From the NCBI GenBank assembly GCA_963783945.1, contig CAWAPS010000028.1, positions 1-13,824 of the forward strand: a stretch of DNA of 13,824 bases, in the 5' to 3' direction. Origin of the DNA: CAWAPS01 sp963783945. GTDB lineage: Bacteria > Actinomycetota > Acidimicrobiia > Acidimicrobiales > Palsa-688. A program made the position numbers and the translations under genes. A model generated the notes under the pieces. The model had not been told where the DNA came from. It saw nothing but the letters and a program-made list of their open reading frames with translations, and ran no database searches. Shown here in pieces: positions 1 to 6,210 of this stretch (positions are counted from its first letter, which is position 1; each line of letters starts with the position of its first letter).

Positions 1-101
1 CTGGTCGTGGGTGACGTAGATGGTGGACACGTTGAGCGTGTGCTGGATGCGGCTCACCTCGGCCCCCATCTGCACCCGGAGCTTGGCATCGAACCCCAGG
101 A
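1..101 (-). pseudogene. Sugar ABC transporter ATPase fragment (MalK/UgpC type)
   Basis: Read on the minus strand, this stretch encodes the region between the D-loop and the H-switch of a MalK/UgpC-type ATP-binding subunit: the segment FDAKLRVQMGAEVSRIQ is followed by STIYVTHDQ. In intact proteins it corresponds to the LSNLDAKLRVQMRAEI...YVTHDQ block after Walker B. The N-terminal half (Walker A, signature motif) is missing. The 3' part may continue past the left edge. The fragment follows permease sequence directly, in another reading frame, so no fusion protein is made. It looks like the product of a deletion that removed the end of the permease and the first part of the ATPase gene. Family assignment is by motif and is strong; pseudogene status is inferred from the missing half. 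Confidence 0.75.
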
Positions 102-478
102 CCGAAGGAGAGGTTCTGGAACATGGCCTGATAGCCGAGAATGGCGAGCGAGGTGGTGGCGTGCCCCGGACCGCCGGAAGTGAGGACCTGGGGAAGATCG
201 AACAATCCGAAGGCCTGCAGAACCCGGAACAGGACGGCCAGCGCGATGGTCGGGCGCAATAGCGGGAAGGTGATCCGCCAGAACGTCGTCCACGACGAGG
301 CCCCGTCCACCTCGGCTGCCTCGTAAAGGTCCTGCGGCAGCATCACCAGTCCGGCCAGGATGATGATGGCGACGAAAGGCGTCGTCTTCCAGATGTCGAC
401 GACCATCATGGCGATAATGGCGGTGTTGTTGGCCCCCCAGGATCACCCCGTGGAAGCCCAAGCCTTTGAGGATGTGGC
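99..478 (-). pseudogene. Sugar ABC transporter permease fragment (MalF/UgpA type)
   Basis: The minus strand encodes a typical inner-membrane sugar permease core: NNTAIIAMMVVDIWKTTPF, then AGLVMLPQDLYEAAEVDGAS, ITFPLLRPT, LFDLPQVLTSGGPGHATT and YQAMFQNLSFG. The EAA loop (EAA-x2-DGA-x5-F-x2-I-x-P), which docks on the ATPase subunit, is intact. Upstream sequence resembling ILKGLGFHGVILGG lies in another frame; the shift falls at the C6 run at 433-438 (G6 on the coding strand). Sequence upstream of about 478 is not recognisable, so the first transmembrane helices are missing. The 3' end stops at about 101, where ATPase sequence begins. The usual order permease-permease-ATPase suggests one deletion of two kilobases or more, but the original order is not visible here. 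Confidence 0.75.
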
Positions 479-540
479 CACGAGGAACCGCGACGCTTCA
501 TGTTTGCTCATTTTTCTGTGCGGCATGGCGCCATCTTGGC

Positions 541-932
541 CCGTCCCGGCCACTTGATGTACCTGATAGGACTATCGGAGGTCATTGATGGGGGTTAAGA
601 TTTGGCCCGAAGGGAGTAGCGGCTGGTCGCCTCCATGGAAGCAAGTGCCGCGGCAAAGTCGTCGTCATCTACCGCTAACAGAGGCCGGGCATCTGGCTCG
701 GTGCGGTGCGCCGAACTTCGGGCCGGTCCTGGTGGGCCTGTATCTGCAGAAGAACGTCAAGGCCACAAATACCAGAAGTTCCTCCCTCGCAATCAACGTG
801 GACCGCAGCTTCAACGCGAACGGGTAACTCGATTTCCTACCCGGGCCGGCGTCCCCTCTAACATCGTCCAGCTGCATCAATCCAACGGGTGACACGCTCC
901 TGCTCGCACCTCACGCCGCGTGCTACCTCGGC
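541..932. other. Intergenic or decayed DNA, no gene recognised
   Basis: About 390 bases between the ABC permease relic and the next coding relic. Several short open frames exist on both strands (for example 635-892 plus and 665-895 minus), but none has a recognisable motif, a ribosome binding site or a convincing composition. The plus frame near 740-827 (VGLYLQKNVKATN) could be an extension of the downstream relic because it stays in frame with MYFEATHVGA at 933, interrupted by a TAA at 825-827. I see no repeat, terminator or RNA gene. Confidence 0.4.
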
Positions 933-1856
933 ATGTACTTCGAGGCCACTCACGTCGGGGCGCGGTCGACCACGATGAACCTGATCGACAGCGCCGGGGG
1001 CACTCGGCGCTCAGAGCAGCCGGCACCGGGGTCGGCCGCTACTACATGGCCGGCGCCAACGGGGCGTGGGCCACTTTCGGATGGCACGAAGCCGATCTGG
1101 AGAGCAGGGGCCTGGCTCTAAGCCCCGATCCAGCCCGGAGCAGCTGGACGCCAAACCCGAGGAGTCCTGGGACGAGCGCGATCTGGCCGACCACTTCGCC
1201 CACATGCTCCCCGTGTGGTGCCGACCCGGCGTACCGGGACCTCCTCCCCCTCGATTTCGAGAAGTTCGCCAAGGACATCCGAGGGCTGTTGGACACCGAC
1301 CCGGACGGCAGTCCCGAGACTGTCTGCGAAGCCATGGCAGCATTCCTCGCTGACCCCGGCAAAAAGGTCAGGGACCCCGATGTCATCTTCATCCAGCGTG
1401 CTCCGCCGCGAGAGGATGATCTCAGACGTCCCGGGACGGGATACCGGCCACGTCGGGTTCACCAACTGGAGAGGGGAGTACACCATCGGCGGCGGCAACC
1501 GTCAGGTCCCCGCCCCGACCATCAAGGAGGACCCAACCGCCGAACGAGCCGCCACTGTGCAGGCCCGGATCGATGAGCAGGTGTAACGGTGGGGTGACCG
1601 GTCTGACGGCAAGACCGCCGAGGATAGGGCCACATTCCAGAAACTCAACCAGCGATCATCGGAGCTTGACCTCCAAATACGCCTCATGAAGTCCAACTAC
1701 ACCTTCAAGCGATGACGTTGGGGAAAATCCCCGACGATCGGCATGACGTCGGCCCGCTCTGCTTGGCTGAGGGACATGACCGCCAAGCTGGCAGAGCAGA
1801 TCGAGTACGACTCCAGCCGGGGCGGGGCGGATCCTGTTGCTGACTTGTCACGATAA
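933..1856 (+). pseudogene. Degraded coding region, family not recognised
   Basis: Protein-like segments follow one another on the plus strand but in changing frames. MYFEATHVGARSTTMNLIDS starts at 933. YYMAGANGAWATFGWHEADL lies near 1040-1100, LDAKPEESWDERDLADHF near 1145-1200, and AYRDLLPLDFEKFAKDIRGL, continuing to DPDVIFIQRA, spans about 1228-1403. Next comes GHVGFTNWRGEYTIGGGN from about 1446. The last frame is open in principle from there to the TAA at 1854-1856, but is cut by TAA at 1584-1586 and TGA at 1713-1715. Between and after these stops the frame stays charged and protein-like (KTAEDRATFQKLNQRSSELD; MTSARSAWLRDMTAKLAEQI). The segments suggest a single ancestral protein of roughly 300 residues, although several neighbouring short genes are also possible. 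I do not recognise the family. Either true decay or a low-accuracy assembly could explain the shifts. Confidence 0.45.
1717..1735 (+). other. Stem-loop just after an in-frame TGA
   Basis: GTTGGGGA and TCCCCGAC form an eight-pair stem (one G-U) around a three-base A loop. It starts one base after the TGA at 1713-1715. No T-tract follows, so it is not a classical intrinsic terminator. It may mark the natural 3' end of the coding relic, in which case the frame downstream would be a separate short piece. Weak support. Confidence 0.25.
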
Positions 1857-1879
1857 ATGCCTGTTCACGGACACAGGAA

Positions 1880-2245
1880 TCAGTCCCGCCGGAAAATGTA
1901 CGTTGTGACCCCGACGATTATGTCGAAGGCCACCCATAGGGCCAGGATGATCCCGCATGCCACCCACTTAGCGCCGTCGAACCCGACGCTGTAAGCGTCC
2001 CGGTACACCTGTGACGAATCTGCTGGTGGGTGTGCGTGCAGTGTGGCCGTATAGATCAGCCAGGCCAAGAAGGCCAACTGGCACAAGCTGAATATGAAAG
2101 GCCAAACACGCCCTGGCCGGTACGGCTTATACACCGGTCTTCGCTCTTCTGCGTAGTAGCCGCCACGCTGACCGGCTTCTCTCCACGCCGTTACCACTTC
2201 ACGGCTCCAACCTGTCAGCCCGAGAGCCACGACGCCACCGATCAT
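1880..2245 (-). CDS. Small two-helix membrane protein
   Basis: This 121-residue protein has two clear transmembrane segments: about residues 48-68 (WPFIFSLCQLAFLAWLIYTA) and about 94-116 (WVACGIILALWVAFDIIVGV). They are separated by a polar loop of some 25 residues and followed by a short basic tail ending FRRD. The N-terminal 45 residues are basic and Tyr/Arg-rich (GGYYAEERRPVYKPYRPGR) and probably cytoplasmic. The ILALWVAFDIIVGVTTY pattern resembles small actinobacterial hypothetical membrane proteins; no function is known to me. The ATG at 2245 has no clear ribosome binding site. The gene lies 55 bp downstream of a lipoprotein gene on the same strand and could share its transcript. It is one of two intact genes in an otherwise decayed region. 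Confidence 0.65.
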   Translation of the reverse strand: MIGGVVALGLTGWSREVVTAWREAGQRGGYYAEERRPVYKPYRPGRVWPFIFSLCQLAFLAWLIYTATLHAHPPADSSQVYRDAYSVGFDGAKWVACGIILALWVAFDIIVGVTTYIFRRD

Positions 2246-2300
2246 GGTTTTGACTCAACGTTGTACTGCCTTCCTTCGGTTTGGTTTGCGGGATTGGCTT

Positions 2301-2882
2301 TTACGGCTGTGCGTCGGTGACAGCAGGAACGGCACCGGCCCCGGTCAAGGGCAGACTCAGGAGCGTGCGGGCCTGAACGTCGTCCTTGTGCAGGGCGTTG
2401 ATATCCGAAGGGACACCCATGCCGTATGACACGTCGTTGCTGAACATCCCCAGGTCGATAGCGACGGACTGCACTGCTTCTGTAGCGTCCAGGTTGTCAA
2501 GCGAGCCGTCGTTATTGGCAAGCGTGTTCAAGGTGCCTGCGACATTGTGGCATTCGGCTGTCACCGCTGCGAGAGCGGTATCGGGGACGACCGGCGGGGT
2601 GCTCTCGAAGTTACTGGCGTAGGTGTTCTCGGGTGCCACTTGGCCCACGATGGTCTGCCAGGCAGGTGAGGCTTCAAACGCTGCCATCGTGGCCACGTAT
2701 TGACTGGCGAGTGTCGGCTTCGGTACTGCCTTCGGCTTCGGTGCAGGCGCAGTAGCAGCTGCATTCGACGTTTTCGGCACGGGCACTTTCTGGGAGTTCA
2801 CGGCAGTGGTGCCGCAGGCGCCAGCGGCCAGCCCTAGCGCCAACAGGGCGCTAGTCGCGAGTAATGGTTTCGTGAATTTCAT
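2301..2882 (-). CDS. Secreted lipoprotein of unknown function
   Basis: The 193-residue protein starts MKFTKPLLATSALLALGLAA and has a lipobox ending GAC, with lipidated Cys23, so it should be anchored on the outer face of the membrane. A low-complexity Ala/Pro/Lys linker (residues about 33-58) is followed by a globular, mostly helical domain with one further Cys (111) in VTAECHNVAGTLNTLANNDG. I do not recognise the domain. The frame stays open upstream to 2990, but the ATG at 2882 is preferred: AGAAGGTGG lies just upstream and the signal peptide begins directly at this Met. A longer start would bury the signal sequence behind 36 unrelated residues. The two-helix membrane protein gene follows on the same strand. 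Confidence 0.8.
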   Translation of the reverse strand: MKFTKPLLATSALLALGLAAGACGTTAVNSQKVPVPKTSNAAATAPAPKPKAVPKPTLASQYVATMAAFEASPAWQTIVGQVAPENTYASNFESTPPVVPDTALAAVTAECHNVAGTLNTLANNDGSLDNLDATEAVQSVAIDLGMFSNDVSYGMGVPSDINALHKDDVQARTLLSLPLTGAGAVPAVTDAQP

Positions 2883-2888
2883 TGGTAT

Positions 2889-2897
2889 CCACCTTCT
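2889..2897 (-). promoter_or_regulatory. Ribosome binding site that decides the lipoprotein start
   Basis: On the minus strand AGAAGGTGG is followed by six bases (ATACCA) and then ATG at 2882. It supports the internal start of the lipoprotein gene rather than the longer open frame starting at 2990. Confidence 0.65.
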
Positions 2898-3220
2898 TTG
2901 GTTCGGCCAGAACATCACCGACGCTGTAATCACAATTGTCGGCAGGTGGCGCTTACGACTTTTCGGCCTCAGGCGACAAGCCTTTGACACCTGACGACAA
3001 TGGATGGAGACGTGCCCGCCTACCTCATGAACACAAAGGTGGTGCTGGCAGACGCCGATCCGCAGGTTACGACAGCGGTCGCGGTGCCAGGATTGGTGCT
3101 AGTACCTGTCAACCAGGTCCATTTCACCTGGCCTGAAGTATCTAATGCACTCGGGGCCGAGACCGAAGGCAACACCGTGGTGTCGAGTCCGGAGAGATCG
3201 TGTGAGACCGGCAACCGGCC
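2898..3220. other. Mostly non-coding, one doubtful ORF
   Basis: This stretch separates the lipoprotein start from the broken gene at 3221-3702. It should contain the lipoprotein promoter, but I cannot point to a convincing -35/-10 pair. A minus-strand frame at 3020-3214 with a TTG start encodes 64 residues with a protein-like, Thr/Ser/Val-rich C-terminus (GQVKWTWLTGTSTNPGTATA, then STTFVFMR). It is in the same frame as the 3' end of the broken gene upstream, separated only by the TGA at 3221-3223. It could be the tail of a decayed secreted protein or chance. No ribosome binding site was seen. Confidence 0.3.
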
Positions 3221-3702
3221 TCAGGCAGAGTCGGTGTCCTGGGCCACAGCCTCCCCGATAGCGTCGAAGGACTTATCTACGTGTCTCTGGAACAGAGCGA
3301 GTATTAGCTCTGGTGTAACCGATTCAGTCCTCTAACGGTCGTACTCGTCAGGCGCCCCTCGACAGGCGTCCCAAACGGCCTCGGCCTTCCGGCGGATCTC
3401 CGGGGTCCCGAACAGGGCGAGGTCGGCCCGCACTCGGTCATACTCCTCGGTGAACTCGCTACGCAACGCGCAAGGCCACCGGCACGTCCAACTGTCTGTA
3501 ACTGGGTGGTCAGGTCGGGAATCCGTGAGACGAGGTGCAAGTACTCCCGGTAGACGTCCCGCTTCTGCGCCCGGCGCCGCTCAGCCCTGTCATGGGGCTG
3601 CTGGCGCCACACCACAAGCATTTGCGCGCTCCCGCCGACTACGGCACCGAGGACAGCCGCGCCCGCCGAGATGGCGCCTATCTCTCCCCCACTGACGGCC
3701 AT
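3221..3702 (-). pseudogene. Membrane-anchored cytoplasmic-domain protein, frameshifted and stop-interrupted
   Basis: The start is MAVSGGEIGAISAGAAVLGA VVGG, one N-terminal transmembrane segment (residues about 8-30). A basic, helical stretch follows (DRAERRRAQKRDVYREYLHL) and ends TTQLQ. The frame then shifts between about 3455 and 3505 to SEFTEEYDRVRADLALFGTP and EIRRKAEAVWDACRGAPDEY. A TAG at 3332-3334 interrupts this frame, after which it continues RTESVTPELILALFQRHVDK and ends DTDSA at the TGA at 3221-3223. The architecture (one anchor plus an Arg-rich helical domain with a Y-DR-x-E-LFGTPE element) resembles actinobacterial hypothetical proteins of about 160-180 residues. At least two lesions are needed, so it is likely inactive unless the assembly is faulty. 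No clear ribosome binding site precedes the ATG. Confidence 0.6.
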
Positions 3703-3797
3703 CGATCGTCCACGGTAGAGAGCGCTCGCTGCACTCCGGTGGATGCAAGTGACTTACTTCGATCCACGGGTGGTGTACCGTCCCTCTCCATGAGTTA

Positions 3798-3811
3798 CGA
3801 ACAAGTGTTCG
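3798..3811. promoter_or_regulatory. LexA (SOS) box
   Basis: CGAACAAGTGTTCG is a perfect match to the Gram-positive/actinobacterial LexA operator CGAAC-N4-GTTCG, including the R-N-R-Y spacer. One flank adds the A of the extended GTTCGA half; the other flank deviates. It lies 96 bp upstream of the ATG of the broken minus-strand gene at 3702 and about 45 bp upstream of the plus-strand repeat relic. Neither is a typical DNA-repair gene, so its original target may have been lost. A chance match to the ten fixed bases in a window of this size is on the order of one in a hundred. Confidence 0.6.
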
Positions 3812-3854
3812 ATAGACCGTGTCTCGACTGCCAGGCCACCGTCGCCTTCCCCGG

Positions 3855-3981
3855 ACCGGGGGCGTATTCACCTCCGGGTCGGTCCACTTCTGCGGCTCCA
3901 CCGGCAACGTCCACCTGACCAAACCCATCGTAGGCATGGCCGTCAGCCCCCAACGGAGCCGGTTATTGGTTGGTCGCCTAA
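3855..3981 (+). pseudogene. Single-repeat relic of a GYWLVA/SDGGIFxFG repeat protein
   Basis: The plus strand reads TGGVFTSGSVHFCGSTGNVH, then LTKPIVGMAVSP. After a one-base shift at the C5 run at 3947-3951 it reads NGAGYWLVA and ends in TAA at 3979-3981. This is one unit of the repeat GYWLVASDGGIFxFGDAxFYGSTGxxxLNKPIVGMAxTPDG. From family knowledge it occurs in tandem in large secreted proteins of Actinomycetota, especially Acidimicrobiia, probably as propeller-like blades. Only about 1.3 repeats remain, with no signal peptide and no neighbouring repeats. The Asp expected before GG is Thr here, perhaps from another small indel. Assignment is strong because order and spacing of all sub-motifs match. 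Confidence 0.75.
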
Positions 3982-4120
3982 TCCAGAACTCGTTGTCCTC
4001 GATGGCCGCGCGCACTACCCAACCGAAATCACGCGGTTCAAACATCGGCCAGGTATCCGGCATCTGCCTGAGTTTCTCCGTATCGGCCGGGAGGTTGTGC
4101 GCCCCGTCCTTCCCGACCAT
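3982..4120 (-). pseudogene. Possible SDR C-terminal relic
   Basis: The minus strand from an ATG at 4120 reads LPADTEKLRQMPDTWPMFEP, then RDFGWVVRAAIEDNEFWI, ending at about 3979. The pattern (acidic helix, then EPRDxGxxVxxAIEDxEFWI) is like the C-terminal helix and strand of many short-chain dehydrogenases, where a V-x-x-AI-x-x-x-x-FWI element closes the fold. Nothing of the catalytic core is present. The recognisable part ends where the opposite-strand GYWLVA relic ends, suggesting a recombination joint at about 3980. The frame stays open further to 3590, but that part is antisense to the repeat relic and to the broken gene. Family call is tentative. Confidence 0.3.
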
Positions 4121-4206
4121 GCTCGGCGGAGTCGAGCTTTGTCCGAGGTGGCACTGGTCGGGATGGCCGGGCCCACGGTGGCCCCGAATGCCACGGCTGG
4201 GTTCGA

Positions 4207-5082
4207 TCAGGACCTCTTGTAAGCAGGTGGCCGGTCCGGGCTGGGCCATCCGGGAAGCAGGTCGAGCTCGACGCAGACTTCCTGGGCCTCGATGTAGCGG
4301 CCGTCCGGGCCAACGTAGGCCTCCGCCGCCTCCGGATTGGCCAGGATCCAGGTGGCAACGGCTCCTAGGACTTCGGGCGGGGGGCCACCAGAGGCGTCGA
4401 AACCGAAGGCACCCATGTCCTGGAACATCCGTTCGGTCGAGATGAACCCGGGATGCAGGTTGTAGGCCAGGATTCCCCGGTCGCCCAGCTCGAGCGCCAG
4501 AATGCCCGCCACCCGGTGCAGGGCGCCCTTACTGAAACCGTAGCCGATACCCCATCCCCCGTCGCCGGCGGCGGCAGGCGGGTCTTGGACCGCGGCGCCA
4601 GACGTCACGTTCATGATGACTCCTGACCCGCGCTCCAGCATCCCGGGCAGGAACTCCTTTATGAGGGCCAGGGGAGCCATGACGTTGGCTTCGAGGTGGC
4701 GGTCGAGTACCTCCAGGGGTGTGTCCACGAACCGATCCATGTGCCCCGGGCCGATATAGCGGCCGTTGTTCACGAGCACGTCGAGGGGTCCCCACTCGGA
4801 GAGCACGGTCTTCGCCGCCGCGACGACCGACTGCCGATCCGTCAGGTCAGCCGGCACGGTCAGGGAACGCACCCCGTGCGCCCTTACGAGCTCCGCCGTA
4901 GCGGAAAGCGAGCCCGGCAAGGGCGTCGTGTCAGACCGGCTGAGGGTCGACGAGTGCTCCCGTCGCTCGCCTTCTTGAACGGTCCGAGCGCTGACGGCGA
5001 CGTCGTATCCGGCCTGGGCCAGATAGACCGAGATCGCCTTGCCGATCCCACGACTGGCCCCGGTCACGAATGCAGTAGGCAT
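4207..5082 (-). CDS. Short-chain dehydrogenase/reductase (SDR)
   Basis: A 291-residue classical SDR, expected to oxidise or reduce a hydroxyl/carbonyl group with NAD(P) in the cytoplasm. The cofactor motif TGASRGIG is at residues 7-14 and the adenine-contacting DL at 79-80. NNG at 105-107 stands in the NNAG position, in the sequence VLVNNGRYIGPG. The active-site residues are Asn133, Ser161 and the Tyr181-x3-Lys185 pair (YGFSK), and HPG at 210-212 follows the active site. A polar insertion of about 25 residues (36-60) follows the second strand, where SARTVQEGER begins. The C-terminal extension from about 250 is longer than in the shortest SDRs. The gene follows the phosphotransferase by 31 bp and is last in the operon. 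No strong ribosome binding site is visible at the ATG, which fits translation as part of an operon. Substrate unknown. Confidence 0.9.
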   Translation of the reverse strand: MPTAFVTGASRGIGKAISVYLAQAGYDVAVSARTVQEGERREHSSTLSRSDTTPLPGSLSATAELVRAHGVRSLTVPADLTDRQSVVAAAKTVLSEWGPLDVLVNNGRYIGPGHMDRFVDTPLEVLDRHLEANVMAPLALIKEFLPGMLERGSGVIMNVTSGAAVQDPPAAAGDGGWGIGYGFSKGALHRVAGILALELGDRGILAYNLHPGFISTERMFQDMGAFGFDASGGPPPEVLGAVATWILANPEAAEAYVGPDGRYIEAQEVCVELDLLPGWPSPDRPPAYKRS

Positions 5083-5113
5083 GCCGCGGTGCTATCACGG
5101 ATCTGGATAGAGA

Positions 5114-6139
5114 TCAACCAAGCTTCGCCGTGGCCATGTTCAGCAGGTCGGCCAGTTTGGGGATGAACTCGACCAGCCTGGCGGCCACGGTGAGGTCCGT
5201 GCCCTTTTCGGCGCGCTTGATCAGCAGCGACGTGAGCGACGCCTCTTTGTAGTAAGTCAGGGCGTCGAACCAGGCCAGGTCAGGGTACTCCTCGCCGCCC
5301 GCGGCGACGTAGGCCGCCAGGACCTCGTCACCGGTGGGCATGCCGGAGGGCTGCTCGCTCGCCTTGCTCGGATGCCCGGCGTCGTCGCAGAAAAAGGTCA
5401 GCCAGGAGAGATCGACCCGCGGATCGCCGACCGACCATATTTCCCAATCAATGACCGCGGTGAGACGGTCGCGGACACAAAGGGTATTGCCGAGCCGGTA
5501 GTCGCCGTGATTGACGACGGGGCCGGCCGCCACCGGAACCGACGCATACAGCGCTTCGGCGACCTCGGGGTAGTTGAACTGCAGATGGGCCGGCGAGGTC
5601 TCGTAGGCGCGGGTCCAGCGATCGACCTCGGCTCTTACGGAGACCACCGGCTCGTCGGCGAGACCGATGGAGGCCGGCTTCAAGCGGTGCATGGCGGCAA
5701 GGACCCGGGCCGCGCAAAAGGCCCGCTCGCGGACCTCGTGGGAACGCTCGGGGTCGGGACTGGCGACCAGTATGGGCTCCACGCACTCGCCCGGTACGAG
5801 GTTCATGGCCAGAAAAGGGGAAATGTCGGGCGGGTCTCCGGCATCCTCGAACAGGACCTCCGGCACCACAACGCCGTCGCGCCCGGCCAGGGCGCGCATC
5901 ACAGTTCCCTGGTGCAGGACGTCGCGGTTGCGTACCGGTGGAAGTCCGGGCGGAGCAACCTTCAGCACCACGACCTGGTCGGCCTCGGGGACGCCCTCGA
6001 AGCGAGTCGTAAACGTGAGGCTGGAAGAGCCGCCGGTCAGCGGCTCGACCGAAGTCACTCGGGCGCCCGGACGCCAGGATTGCGATGCCCGCTGAGCCCG
6101 GTCCTTCAACTCCTCGATGAGGGCGTACATTTCAACCAT
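5114..6139 (-). CDS. APH/ACAD10-type phosphotransferase
   Basis: This 341-residue protein kinase-like phosphotransferase belongs to the aminoglycoside-phosphotransferase/choline-kinase superfamily. Visible motifs: the Gly-rich LTGGSSSLTF (34-43), the ATP-binding Lys60 in VVVLKVAP, the catalytic loop HGDYRLGN (211-218; base Asp213, Asn218), and the metal-binding IDWE (Asp231) followed by VGDPRVDLSWL. The closest family type I recognise is the ACAD10/FadE36-like branch common in actinobacteria. There such genes sit beside SDR and acyl-CoA dehydrogenase genes, and a relative (LvaA) phosphorylates 4-hydroxyacyl-CoA. That role here is inference; antibiotic resistance is less likely in this context. 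The ATG at 6139 has GGGAG five bases upstream; a second ATG three codons later is possible. The gene lies 71 bp after the CMD-like gene. Confidence 0.88.
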   Translation of the reverse strand: MVEMYALIEELKDRAQRASQSWRPGARVTSVEPLTGGSSSLTFTTRFEGVPEADQVVVLKVAPPGLPPVRNRDVLHQGTVMRALAGRDGVVVPEVLFEDAGDPPDISPFLAMNLVPGECVEPILVASPDPERSHEVRERAFCAARVLAAMHRLKPASIGLADEPVVSVRAEVDRWTRAYETSPAHLQFNYPEVAEALYASVPVAAGPVVNHGDYRLGNTLCVRDRLTAVIDWEIWSVGDPRVDLSWLTFFCDDAGHPSKASEQPSGMPTGDEVLAAYVAAGGEEYPDLAWFDALTYYKEASLTSLLIKRAEKGTDLTVAARLVEFIPKLADLLNMATAKLG

Positions 6140-6210
6140 GGCTCTCCCGTTCTGTCAGAGGTGAGTATCGTAGCCAGAACGGCGGTGGCCGAGTGCCTGG
6201 AGCCAGGGGA

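Noticed and set aside
54..461. Minus-strand frame of 135 codons over the permease relic
   Set aside because: His/Arg-rich shadow; the permease motifs are in another frame. Only its first residues (GFHGVILGG) seem to be displaced permease sequence.
2883..2990. Longer N-terminus of the lipoprotein
   Set aside because: It would place 36 basic residues before the signal peptide, and the good ribosome binding site lies before the ATG at 2882.
3947..3951. Programmed frameshift in the repeat relic
   Set aside because: The frame ends a few codons later and the gene lacks both ends, so decay or an error at the C run is simpler.
3590..4249. Minus-strand frame of 219 codons as a complete gene
   Set aside because: Only 3982-4120 looks like protein. 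The rest is antisense to the repeat relic and overlaps the broken gene's 5' end.
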